This document shows, one piece after another, positions 1 to 6,876 of a stretch of 45,786 nt of DNA. Every line of letters starts with the position of its first letter. Within the stretch, counting starts at the first letter, position 1. Under the pieces are notes generated by a model. The model ran no database searches. It was not told the origin of the DNA and saw only the letters and a list, made by a program, of their open reading frames with translations. The position numbers and the translations under genes are program-made. Source of the stretch: a virus. The stretch is from positions 1 to 45,786 of IMG/VR virus record IMGVR_UViG_3300013118_000532; one strand, written 5' to 3'.

Positions 1-1
1 G

Positions 2-187
2 GAGATGATGATCGGCTACAACGCCGATTACCTGCTGGGAGCCTTGCGGGGCCTGATGGACGCGGGGGCCGAGCGCATGAAGCTGGAGCTTCACGGGGAG
101 CTGATGCCCACAATGCTGAAGCCCGTAGGGCTGGACGATATCGGAGCCCACGATCTGCACGTGGTTATGCCGACGAGGTTGGATTGA
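2..187 (+). CDS. dnaN: DNA polymerase III beta sliding clamp, C-terminal end (partial)
   Basis: The 5' end is cut by the window, so only the last 61 residues are visible. They match the C-terminal part of bacterial-type beta clamps: a YNADYLLGAL helix (compare FNxxYLLDAL in the family), an alternating strand pattern (MKLELHGELMPTMLKPVG), and a C-terminal VVMPTRL that corresponds to the clamp ending VMPMRL. The clamp encircles DNA and tethers polymerase and partner proteins. A phage-encoded clamp suggests that a replication module lies just upstream. The stop (185-187) overlaps the ATG of the next gene. Identification rests on the terminal motifs only. Confidence 0.72.
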   Translation, partial: EMMIGYNADYLLGALRGLMDAGAERMKLELHGELMPTMLKPVGLDDIGAHDLHVVMPTRLD

Positions 188-342
188 TGATCACCTGGAC
201 CCGTCGTTCCCTCGGTCGCATTCTGATCCGTGCTGGAGCCCTGATCTTCTTGGCTGGGTACATCTTGCAGGGGTCGGACCATCGGAGAGTCAAAGCTGGC
301 CTGCGCTTGTTGCTGAAGGGGCCCCAAGGGGGGAAGGGATGA
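187..342 (+). CDS. Small single-pass membrane peptide (51 aa), hypothetical
   Basis: A 51-residue reading frame fills exactly the gap between dnaN and queE. Its ATG overlaps the dnaN stop (TGATG at 185-189) and its TGA overlaps the queE ATG (339-342), so all three are probably translationally coupled. The product has a basic N-terminus (TWTRRSLGR), one hydrophobic segment at about residues 13-27 (LIRAGALIFLAGYIL) and a basic C-terminal tail, as in a short membrane-anchored peptide. I do not recognise a family. Support comes from the tight fit and coupling, not from homology. Confidence 0.55.
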   Translation: MITWTRRSLGRILIRAGALIFLAGYILQGSDHRRVKAGLRLLLKGPQGGKG

Positions 343-995
343 ACCCGCTTCGGGTGGTTGAGATCTTCCGCAGCATCCAGGGAGAGGGCTCCCAGGCCGG
401 AACCCCCTCTGTTTTCGTGCGGCTTGCCGGCTGCAATATGTGGGACGGCAAGGACCGGGAAGCCGGAAGGGGGGAGTGCGCCGCTTGGTGCGATACCGAG
501 TTCAGGGACGGGATCAAGCTCGTCCCTACGCAAGTGGCGGATCGGGTTGATGATTTCTTGAGAAGGATGGCCGCGCCCCATGTCACCATCACAGGGGGGG
601 AGCCGTGCTTGCAGCTTCGCAGCCGTTCGGGGGAACAGCTTGTCCGCTCGTTGCTGTCGGACGGCGCGACCGTGGCCGTGGAAACCAACGGCACCATTCC
701 ATGCCGTGTTCTGGAATGGGCCGGCGTTCATGTCACCGTCAGCCCGAAGAAGCTGAAGGCGAGGGGCTCTCTGGACCATGTGGTGGTCCGCAGCGGGCAG
801 GATCTGAAGGTGGTCGTGCCAGGATGGTCGACAGGCCAGCTGCTGGAGATGAAAGGCTGGGATTTTGATAATTTCTGTTTTCAGCCCAAGGACGAGGGCG
901 ACCCTCTTCAGCACATCCAGCGCGCCATGACTTTGGCCTCCACCTTCGGGGGTCGCGTTAGCATGCAGCTGCACAAAATGATCGGAGTTCCGTAA
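339..995 (+). CDS. queE: 7-carboxy-7-deazaguanine synthase (radical SAM)
   Basis: QueE converts 6-carboxy-tetrahydropterin to 7-carboxy-7-deazaguanine, the third step of preQ0 synthesis. The N-terminus has the family signature (EIFRSIQGEG, then GTPSVFVRLAGCN), followed by the cluster-binding cysteines, ending in WCDTEF. TGGEPCLQ is the SAM-binding GGEP motif and VAVETNGT is also typical. At 218 aa it is full length. The cysteines are unusually spaced: 14 residues between the first and second, as in the Burkholderia-type QueE insertion, but 3 rather than 2 between the second and third (CAAWC). The start overlaps the upstream stop, and the stop overlaps the folE ATG (TAATG). Confidence 0.93.
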   Translation: MNPLRVVEIFRSIQGEGSQAGTPSVFVRLAGCNMWDGKDREAGRGECAAWCDTEFRDGIKLVPTQVADRVDDFLRRMAAPHVTITGGEPCLQLRSRSGEQLVRSLLSDGATVAVETNGTIPCRVLEWAGVHVTVSPKKLKARGSLDHVVVRSGQDLKVVVPGWSTGQLLEMKGWDFDNFCFQPKDEGDPLQHIQRAMTLASTFGGRVSMQLHKMIGVP

Positions 996-1585
996 TGGAC
1001 GAGCATAGAGCGAAACTGGCGGTATTCGACCTGCTGGACGCGCTGGGGGAAGACCCTGGACGCGAGGGCCTGCGGGGCACCCCGGGCCGAGTGGCACGCG
1101 CTTGGGGGGAAATGCTGGACGGTATGGGGAAGAGCGCGACCGATGTGCTGCTCACCAGCGAAGGGACCGCAGGGTTCACCCAGGTCGGTGGGTACGATCA
1201 GATGGTCGTCTTGACCGGCTATCCGTTCCACAGTGTCTGCGAGCACCACCTGCTGCCCTTCCAAGGGCTGGCGGATGTGGGATACGTGCCCTCCGATGGC
1301 GGCCCCATGGTCGGGCTGTCCAAACTGGGTCGGCTGGTCGATCTCTACGCTCGTCGGCTGCAGGTACAGGAACGCTTGACCCAGCAGGTGGCGGAATCGT
1401 TGGAACAGCACCTGCGGCCGCTCGGGGTGGGGGTTCGGATCAGAGCCGTCCATCAATGCATGGCTTGCCGCGGAGTTCGGAAGGGTTCGACCATGGCGAC
1501 CGAAGCCCTGCTGGGGGCGTTCCGCAAGCACGAGGTCAGAGCCGAGTTCTGGCACCTGTGCTCGGCCTTGGAGGTGCGGTCATGA
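995..1585 (+). CDS. folE: GTP cyclohydrolase I
   Basis: This enzyme converts GTP to dihydroneopterin triphosphate, the entry step to 7-deazaguanines (and to folate). At 196 aa it has the usual length. Visible signatures are GREGLRGTPGRVARAW near the N-terminus, SVCEHHLLPF with the zinc Cys and His, VGLSKLGRLVDLYARRLQVQERL, and QCMACRGVRKGSTM carrying the second zinc cysteine. It lies between queE and queD with 1-base and 4-base overlaps. A phage copy would supply precursor independently of host folate regulation; that role is inferred. Confidence 0.96.
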   Translation: MDEHRAKLAVFDLLDALGEDPGREGLRGTPGRVARAWGEMLDGMGKSATDVLLTSEGTAGFTQVGGYDQMVVLTGYPFHSVCEHHLLPFQGLADVGYVPSDGGPMVGLSKLGRLVDLYARRLQVQERLTQQVAESLEQHLRPLGVGVRIRAVHQCMACRGVRKGSTMATEALLGAFRKHEVRAEFWHLCSALEVRS

Positions 1586-2010
1586 TCAGCTGTACCCGCA
1601 GGCTGGAGTTCGACGCCGCCCACCGGTTGCTCGGTCATGAAAGCAAGTGCATCAACGTCCATGGTCATCGGTACGCGGTCGAGATCACCTGCTGGGCCGA
1701 AGAGCTTGACGGGGTGGGCCGCGTGGTGGATTTCTCCGTGATTAAGAAAGCGGTAGGGGGTTGGATAGATCGGGACCTGGACCACGTCTACATCTCGCAT
1801 CAGCACGATCCGATCCATACCTTGCTGCTGAAGGCCGGTTTACAGGTGTACCTGATGCCCCTGGGGGAAGAGCCGACCGCGGAGAACATGGCGAGAATGA
1901 TCGCCAAGAAGGCCCAGGAGCTGCTGGCCCCATGGAAGCTGCTGGTAGACCGGGTCAGATTGTACGAGACCCCCAACTGCTGGGCCGATTGGAGCGCAAG
2001 CGATGAGTGA
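1582..2010 (+). CDS. queD: 6-carboxy-5,6,7,8-tetrahydropterin synthase
   Basis: QueD turns dihydroneopterin triphosphate into 6-carboxytetrahydropterin, the substrate of QueE. The 142-aa product has the family pattern: RLEFDAAHRLLGHESKC with zinc His and catalytic Cys, NVHGHRYAVEI with the two further zinc His, RVVDFSVIK, a LDHVYIS segment, PTAENMA and a C-terminal VRLYETPNCWADW. The ATG at 1582 overlaps the folE stop by four bases and gives the expected length; reading open further upstream lies inside folE and is not coding in this frame. The stop overlaps the start of the next gene by eight bases. Confidence 0.95.
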   Translation: MISCTRRLEFDAAHRLLGHESKCINVHGHRYAVEITCWAEELDGVGRVVDFSVIKKAVGGWIDRDLDHVYISHQHDPIHTLLLKAGLQVYLMPLGEEPTAENMARMIAKKAQELLAPWKLLVDRVRLYETPNCWADWSASDE

Positions 2011-2947
2011 AAGGCCTATGGCTCCGCTGGCTAACGCGGTTTCAGGGGAGGTGGGCTTGTTGTTTTCGTTTCACTACATGGGTAGCCGTGATCTTGGCGA
2101 GTATTTGGATACGCTGGGGGTGCCTGTCGCTTCGTTCGTTGATTCGGGTGGCTTCTCCGCGTGGAGCCAAGGGGTAAGCATCGACCTGGATCGTTATGCA
2201 AGCTGGCTTCGGCGTTACGCCAGGGTGATCGATCATTATGCGAATCTGGATGTGATAGGCAGCTCGCGGGGCACTCTTTTGAATCAGATTCGCCTGGAGC
2301 GGTTGGGTTTAAGGCCCCTGCCGATCGTTCATTACGGCTCAAGCCAGGAGGAAATCCGGCGTTACCATTCCAGGGGTTACGAATATCAGTGCCTAGGGGG
2401 CATGGTTCCGCGTTTGGGAAGCATGTCTGCGGCTCTTCGTCGAGGACAGGAACACGACGGGCTGCGCTGGTTGAAGGATTCTCATGAAGCTGCCGCGGAG
2501 TTGGGTGTAAAACTCCATGGCTTCGGGGTTACGTCCTGGGGACTGGTGCAGGCTTTTCCCTGGCGTTCGGTGGATTCATCTTCTTGGGCGTCCGGGATTA
2601 GGTATGGGAGGCTTGTCGTATTCGATCATCGGCGCGGACGATGGCAAGGAGTCAGCTTGCGGGATCGGTCGTCCATCATGCCTGTGGCATCATTGATCCG
2701 AGAATACGGTGGCGACCCCATCGAGCTGATTCGGGATCTGGAGCACTCCAGACGATGGAATACAATCTGCGCGGTGCGCAGTTGGGTTGCTGCTAATCGA
2801 TGGCTGGCGAGCAAGGGGGACGATGTGAGGATTTACATTGTTACGCCTGGCATAGCGACCGAATCGGACACCCAGCTTCGTAACGCCGTCAGAGTGGCTG
2901 CGGGGGTAGAACACGACAACGGGATCGCCAAGATGGAGACCCGATAG
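2003..2947 (+). CDS. dpdA: DpdA-like DNA 7-deazaguanine transglycosylase, copy 1
   Basis: Members of this family, relatives of tRNA-guanine transglycosylase, exchange guanine in DNA for a 7-deazaguanine base. The 314-aa product shows DSGGFSAW (Asp47), comparable to the TGT DSGGFQ motif, then LDVIG (Asp83), VHYGS, LGGMVPR, HGFGVTS and SVDSSSW (Asp191, a plausible nucleophile position). It aligns throughout with the second copy at 4455-5309, which shares DSG-FSA, LDVIG, VHYGS, LGG-VP, HGFGV and VDS. It sits directly after queD, which is what assigns it to DNA modification. GC content is lower than its neighbours (31 of 60 bases at 2041-2100). The base it inserts cannot be read from sequence; preQ0 is simplest. 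Confidence 0.85.
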   Translation: MSERPMAPLANAVSGEVGLLFSFHYMGSRDLGEYLDTLGVPVASFVDSGGFSAWSQGVSIDLDRYASWLRRYARVIDHYANLDVIGSSRGTLLNQIRLERLGLRPLPIVHYGSSQEEIRRYHSRGYEYQCLGGMVPRLGSMSAALRRGQEHDGLRWLKDSHEAAAELGVKLHGFGVTSWGLVQAFPWRSVDSSSWASGIRYGRLVVFDHRRGRWQGVSLRDRSSIMPVASLIREYGGDPIELIRDLEHSRRWNTICAVRSWVAANRWLASKGDDVRIYIVTPGIATESDTQLRNAVRVAAGVEHDNGIAKMETR

Positions 2948-2962
2948 CTCGGAGGTGACGTT

Positions 2963-3718
2963 GTGGAGATCGAACATTTCGCCCTGGCCAGTTTGGTGCC
3001 GTTCACTGAAAACCCAAGAAAGGCCACCGACGACGCGCGGGCGAATCTGAAAGCATCTGTGGAAGCCTTCGGGCTATTCAAGCCCTTGCTGTACTGGCAG
3101 GGGGACGATCATCCGAATGGAGAACAAGGACCAATCGTAATAGGGGGAAATCAGCGACTTCATGTGCTGCGAGCCATGGAAGAAGCTGGGGAGTTGCCGG
3201 TAGAGGTGCAGCTGGCGCACGGTATGGTGATATTGAATTCACGCGAGGTTCCGACGGTTCGTTTTCCGGGTTCCTGGGCGCAAGCCAAGATCGTCGCCAT
3301 TCGGGACAACACGCAAGAAGGGGAATGGGATTGGGATTCGTTGCCAGATTATGTCGCTGCGCTGGAACAGGTTGCTGGCGACGTTGATTTTTCTTTGACC
3401 GGCTTTGATAAGCAGATGCTGGCTGACCTGGAGGCGCTGGGCTCGGATCCGCTTCTCGACGTTCAAGATGTGGCTTCATCTGAACCTGAGGAAGAGTCTT
3501 TGGAGCAGAATGCGGAGGGGTCCGACGATTCCAGGGGTACGTCATTCCTGACCAGGAAGGGCGCTCGGGTGGTGATCGGCAATATCCGCGGGAAGATTCC
3601 GGTAGCGACCTATGAGCGATGGGCGATCCTGGTGAAGCGTTATAGCGGGTCGCTGGATACCACGGAGCTGCCTGCCATTATGGACGCGATGGCGCAAGAC
3701 CTGGAGGATCGAGGATGA
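2963..3718 (+). CDS. ParB/Srx-like domain protein, copy 1
   Basis: A 251-aa protein starting at GTG 2963, six bases after GGAGGT. The N-terminal 110 residues resemble the ParB N-terminal/sulfiredoxin fold: LVPFTENPRKATDD, ASVEAFGLFKPLLY and the ParB box GGNQRLHVLRAM (about residues 61-72). An acidic linker (about residues 165-190) leads to a small C-terminal domain beginning ARVVIGNIRGKIP. ParB-like genes are commonly found beside phage dpdA genes, but their biochemical role there is not established; nuclease or CTPase-type activity should not be assumed. It is a paralogue in layout of 5306-5977. The stop overlaps queC by four bases. Confidence 0.8.
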   Translation: MEIEHFALASLVPFTENPRKATDDARANLKASVEAFGLFKPLLYWQGDDHPNGEQGPIVIGGNQRLHVLRAMEEAGELPVEVQLAHGMVILNSREVPTVRFPGSWAQAKIVAIRDNTQEGEWDWDSLPDYVAALEQVAGDVDFSLTGFDKQMLADLEALGSDPLLDVQDVASSEPEEESLEQNAEGSDDSRGTSFLTRKGARVVIGNIRGKIPVATYERWAILVKRYSGSLDTTELPAIMDAMAQDLEDRG

Positions 3719-4458
3719 GTGAACGAGGATTCGGCGAAGATGTGGTGGTCGTCCTGCTCTCCGGGGGTCAGGACAGCACGACCTGTTTGTATTGGACCTT
3801 GAACCAGGGGACGGTCCACCATGTGCTCGCTCTGTCGATCTGGTACGGCCAGCGGCATGAATGCGAGCTGCGGGCCGCGGGGGCCGTGGTGGATCTGGCC
3901 CGCAAGAGCTACCCCGAGGTGACCATAGAGCATGAGCAGCTGCGCTTGGGGGACATCCTGAAGGGACGCAGCCCGTTGCTGCCCGGAGGGGACGATCTTG
4001 GTCAGTACGGCGACGCAGAGGATCTGCCCGGAGGGGTGGAGCCCACTTTCGTCTATGGGCGCAACCTGCTTTTCCTGGTCCTGGCCGCCAATCGCCTGGC
4101 GGTGCTCATGGATCGGTTCCCGCACTCGGAGGGGAACATCGTCGCGGGGGTCTGCCAGGAAGACTATGGCGGCTACTTCGACTGTCGCCGGGAGTTCGTG
4201 GATTCGATGGAGCTGGCGATCGCCCAGGGACTGACAGGTGAAGATACCTGGGCCCCCGTGCTGACCCCCCTCATGTACCGGAGCAAGGCCGAGGCGGTAC
4301 TGCTCGCCCAGGCTTTGCCGGGGTGCATGGAAGCTTTGGCGGTCACCCATACCTGCTATGGCGGGAAGACCCCCCCTTGCGGAAAGTGCCATGCGTGCAT
4401 TCTGCGGGCTCGCGGGTTCGAGGAAGCCGGAGTGGCCGATCCGTTGGCAGGCGCATGA
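3715..4458 (+). CDS. queC: 7-cyano-7-deazaguanine (preQ0) synthase
   Basis: QueC is the ATP-dependent ligase that makes preQ0 from 7-carboxy-7-deazaguanine and ammonia. The 247-aa sequence has the PP-loop SGGQDS (residues 16-21), WYGQRH, a VYGRN segment, NIVAGVCQEDYGGYFDCR and the C-terminal zinc site CYGGKTPPCGKCHACILRARGF. Length and motifs are those of a standalone QueC; no glutamine-amidotransferase domain is fused to it, and no QueF-like reductase or arcaeosine-type amidotransferase was seen in the window. That favours preQ0 itself as the base supplied to DpdA, with the caveat that other genes lie outside the window. Confidence 0.95.
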   Translation: MSERGFGEDVVVVLLSGGQDSTTCLYWTLNQGTVHHVLALSIWYGQRHECELRAAGAVVDLARKSYPEVTIEHEQLRLGDILKGRSPLLPGGDDLGQYGDAEDLPGGVEPTFVYGRNLLFLVLAANRLAVLMDRFPHSEGNIVAGVCQEDYGGYFDCRREFVDSMELAIAQGLTGEDTWAPVLTPLMYRSKAEAVLLAQALPGCMEALAVTHTCYGGKTPPCGKCHACILRARGFEEAGVADPLAGA

Positions 4459-5309
4459 AGCACGGCCTGCTGATCTCGTACCACTACCTAGGTTGTCGGG
4501 CCGAAGAGCTGACCTGGCAGATCTGGAAAGAAGCGAAAGCCAGAGGGGTGGGGGTGGTTCTGGACAGCGGGGCGTTCAGCGCCTCCACCTTGGGGGCTCC
4601 GATCTCGGTTCTGGACTACGGCAAGTTCGTTTCCAGGTTTCATGGCAAATTCGACTGGGTGGCTTCCCTGGACGTGATCGGCGACCATGAGCGCACCTGG
4701 AAGAACTGGCAGGTTCTGCGCCAGTACCACGAAGAGATCGTGCCTTGCGTCCACTACGGCAGCCCCCCTGAGGAAGCGCTCCGGTATGTGAAGGCCGGTG
4801 CTACCAGGTTGGCGCTTGGGGGACTGGTGCCGCACCGGGCGTCTCTCAAGCGTTCGGACAGCGAGCCGAGCCGTTGGCTTGATCAGATATTCAGGTCGTT
4901 GAGCCAGCATGCACCATTGATTCCCGTTCATGGGTTCGGAGTGTCTGGACCGGACGTTTTGGGGCGTTATCGCTGGACCACTGTGGATTCAACCACGGCG
5001 ATCAATAATGCCATGTTCCGCAAGCTGCTGGTTTACAAGGATGGCTTGCTGAAGGCGTTGAAGCATGACGAGAAAAACCAAGACGCTCGGACCATGGCTG
5101 CTGTGGCGGATTCCTGGGAGGTGCGGAGGGGGTGCGATGCGAGTCCTACGAGAAAGGCGCGAATAAAGGCGGCTATGTACGCGATGCACGGTCTTGGTGA
5201 AGACTCGGGACTTCGAATCCTCTACCATGCGTCTGTCCCCAACAAGTGCGACGTGGGTGCGATTTTGGAAGAAGCCGCGCGGCTGAACGCGCTGAAGGCG
5301 AAGAGATGA
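4455..5309 (+). CDS. dpdA: DpdA-like DNA 7-deazaguanine transglycosylase, copy 2
   Basis: A 284-aa paralogue of 2003-2947. Shared motifs in the same order are LLISYHYLG, DSGAFSA (Asp37; Gly replaced by Ala relative to copy 1), LDVIG (Asp73), VHYGS, LGGLVPH, HGFGVSG and TVDSTTA (Asp178). The start is the ATG overlapping the queC stop (4455-4458); upstream codons in this frame lie inside queC. Divergence from copy 1 is considerable, so this is not a recent duplication. The two could differ in sequence specificity or base, or act as a heterodimer (TGT-family enzymes are often dimeric); none of these is shown by sequence. Confidence 0.85.
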   Translation: MKHGLLISYHYLGCRAEELTWQIWKEAKARGVGVVLDSGAFSASTLGAPISVLDYGKFVSRFHGKFDWVASLDVIGDHERTWKNWQVLRQYHEEIVPCVHYGSPPEEALRYVKAGATRLALGGLVPHRASLKRSDSEPSRWLDQIFRSLSQHAPLIPVHGFGVSGPDVLGRYRWTTVDSTTAINNAMFRKLLVYKDGLLKALKHDEKNQDARTMAAVADSWEVRRGCDASPTRKARIKAAMYAMHGLGEDSGLRILYHASVPNKCDVGAILEEAARLNALKAKR

Positions 5310-5977
5310 AGCAGAAAGCCCTGCAAACAACGCTGGTTCCAGTCGTCCAGCTCGTACCTGACCCCGAAAACCCGCGCTATCACGACAAGCGTAACGTGCA
5401 GACCATTCGGGCCAGCTTCGAAGCGCATGGCCAGGTGGAGCACCTGGTGGTTCAGAAAAGCTCCATGCGGGTGATCCATGGGAACGCACGGTTGCGGGTC
5501 CTTCAGGACCTTAAGTGGGACAAGGCGAACGCCATTGTCCTGGATGTCAGCGACGAGGAAGCTCGGGCGTTGAGCATCGCGCTGAACCGGAGCGGCGAGC
5601 TTGCCAGCTGGAACGAAGCCGTCTTGGTCAAGCACCTGCAACAGCTTCATCAGGACGAAAGTCGGTTCATTGCCAGCCTGGGGTTCAACGATCTGGAAGT
5701 GGAAGCCTTGACTGCGGCCTTCGCGGACGTGGAGATCCCGAATCCCGACGACGAGCCGGAGTTGCCGCCCGAAGCTGATTCATCCGAGGACGATCCCGAG
5801 GCGCCAGCGCCAGGCAAGGTGGCTACCGTCAGCATCTACCTGGACGCGGAGTCCTTGGAGCGGTTCAAGGCAGCGACCAGAAAGCTCGCTGCCAGCTGGG
5901 ACACGGACAACATTACGGACACGGTGTTCAGAGCCGTGCTGGATTTGGCCGGATCTCTTCCTGACCTGGATGAATGA
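5306..5977 (+). CDS. ParB/Srx-like domain protein, copy 2
   Basis: A 223-aa protein whose ATG overlaps the dpdA copy 2 stop by four bases. It has the ParB N-terminal pattern VPDPENPRYHDKRNVQTI, FEAHGQVEHLVVQ and HGNARLRVLQDL (ParB box with Gly-Asn-x-Arg), an acidic and proline-rich linker at about residues 145-172 (DDEPELPPEADSSEDDPE), and a short C-terminal domain (VATVSIYLDAESLERF). The N-to-C arrangement repeats that of 2963-3718, as does its position immediately after a dpdA gene. Role unknown; partnership with the DpdA encoded next to it is an inference from the repeated pairing. Confidence 0.8.
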   Translation: MKQKALQTTLVPVVQLVPDPENPRYHDKRNVQTIRASFEAHGQVEHLVVQKSSMRVIHGNARLRVLQDLKWDKANAIVLDVSDEEARALSIALNRSGELASWNEAVLVKHLQQLHQDESRFIASLGFNDLEVEALTAAFADVEIPNPDDEPELPPEADSSEDDPEAPAPGKVATVSIYLDAESLERFKAATRKLAASWDTDNITDTVFRAVLDLAGSLPDLDE

Positions 5978-6195
5978 TGGGCCGCAAGAGCAAGAAGCGC
6001 CGGGACAGGGCTCGCCGCAAGGAGCGCGAGTTCAGGCAGCGAATGCATGAGCGCCGCAAGCCGTTCGCTCGGATGCTGAAGGACTGCGCGGACGGCTTGG
6101 TCCCCACCTGGTGGGCGTACCTGAACGGTCAGGACCTGGACGGCTACCGCGATGGGGATCGGTCCTGGGAACAGGTGGAGGATCTGCGGCCATGA
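5974..6195 (+). CDS. Small basic protein (73 aa), hypothetical
   Basis: The ATG at 5974 overlaps the previous stop; an adjacent ATG at 5977 is equally possible. The first 35 residues are strongly basic (KSKKRRDRARRKEREFRQ), followed by a tryptophan-containing segment (PTWWAYLNGQDLDGY). Such a profile could bind nucleic acid, but I recognise no family. It is the first of a run of small genes between the modification operon and the portal gene. Confidence 0.6.
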   Translation: MMGRKSKKRRDRARRKEREFRQRMHERRKPFARMLKDCADGLVPTWWAYLNGQDLDGYRDGDRSWEQVEDLRP

Positions 6196-6284
6196 TCTGG
6201 GAGCGGGTCGCCCTGGTGGTCTTCTTGCTGGGCTGCGTCGGTGGCGTGGCGTTCATCTACCTGGGGCTGACCTATGCCCCTTGA
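6192..6284 (+). CDS. Very small membrane peptide (30 aa), hypothetical
   Basis: Thirty codons starting at an ATG that overlaps the preceding stop (ATGA at 6192-6195). The product is almost entirely one hydrophobic helix (VALVVFLLGCVGGVAFIYLGL). The frame ends just before an AAAGGAG Shine-Dalgarno for the next gene. Coupling and the clean membrane segment argue for translation; there is no homology evidence. Confidence 0.45.
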   Translation: MIWERVALVVFLLGCVGGVAFIYLGLTYAP

Positions 6285-6296
6285 AAGGAGCGAATG

Positions 6297-6470
6297 ATGG
6301 ATATGTCGAAGATGACCGAGGAACAGTTGAAAGAGCTATTGCTTGCCGTGCGGGCCGAACGGGCCGAACGCTATCGCAAAGACTCAGAACGCCTGCTGCG
6401 CGAAGCTCGCGTCCCCAAGCCCGAGGACTACCGGTCCCCGGATCGTAAGGAGGCCGGTGAAGCGTCCTGA
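6297..6470 (+). CDS. Small charged helical protein (57 aa), hypothetical
   Basis: Preceded by AAAGGAG (6284-6290) at good spacing to ATG 6297; ATG 6294 is in the same frame but closer than usual. The sequence (MTEEQLKELLLAVRAERAERYRKD) is a highly charged, probably helical segment, with a short PKPEDYRSPDRK tail. Family not recognised. Its 3' end contains a near-perfect Shine-Dalgarno (TAAGGAGG, 6446-6453) for the next gene. Confidence 0.55.
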   Translation: MDMSKMTEEQLKELLLAVRAERAERYRKDSERLLREARVPKPEDYRSPDRKEAGEAS

Positions 6471-6828
6471 CAGCTGGCAGGCAAGGGCGAACGGGTGCTG
6501 GGATCCCTGCTACCATGGGGGCCAGGAGCCCCGCGTGATCAGGAAGCCCCCCACCGTATCGACCGACGCCAGCGAGAACCTGCAGCTGCGAGATCTCGAT
6601 CTGTACTACCAAGATCTGGCCAATCGCAGGCAGGTGATCCAGGCGATCGTGGTCGCGCTGATCTCGGGGGGAGCGGGAGGCGTTGGGACATGGTTCGTCA
6701 CCAAGACCACGGAAACAGCCGAAGCGGTAGCGGAGACAGCCGTGGAAGCCGCGGAGGCCGGGGTTGACCTGGTTGGGGAAGATGAAGAGGAAGAGGAAGA
6801 CACCGGAGACGCCGACCCCGCCGAGTAG
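6457..6828 (+). CDS. Membrane protein with acidic tail (123 aa), hypothetical
   Basis: The frame is open from GTG 6457, three bases after TAAGGAGG, or from GTG 6535, six bases after AGGAG; the shorter version has 97 residues. One transmembrane helix (QVIQAIVVALISGGAGGVG) follows a polar segment (LQLRDLDLYYQDLANRR), and the C-terminus is alanine- and glutamate-rich (GEDEEEEEDTGDADPAE). The arrangement resembles the protein at 44356-44709 but without clear similarity. It lies immediately upstream of the portal gene. A membrane-anchored accessory or holin-like role is possible but not supported by motifs. Confidence 0.55.
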   Translation: MKRPDSWQARANGCWDPCYHGGQEPRVIRKPPTVSTDASENLQLRDLDLYYQDLANRRQVIQAIVVALISGGAGGVGTWFVTKTTETAEAVAETAVEAAEAGVDLVGEDEEEEEDTGDADPAE

Positions 6829-6838
6829 CTACCCCGCG

Positions 6839-6863
6839 TGCTATGCTCGGGGGGTCTACCCCC
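6839..6863 (+). promoter_or_regulatory. Extended -10 promoter and leader hairpin for the portal gene
   Basis: TGCTATGCT at 6839-6847 is an extended -10 (TG-n-TATGCT) with no recognisable -35. It is followed at once by a G-run/TCTA/C-run inverted repeat (6849-6863) and then the CGGAGG Shine-Dalgarno of the portal gene. The expected start site falls at the edge of the hairpin, so the transcript would begin with a stem. The same TGnTAnnnT motif recurs before other structural genes. Confidence 0.45.
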
Positions 6864-6876
6864 TTCGGAGGTCCCC

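Noticed and set aside
1102-1581. Open extension upstream of queD
   Set aside because: It overlaps folE in another frame and is low-complexity; ATG 1582 gives the family length and overlaps the folE stop as expected.
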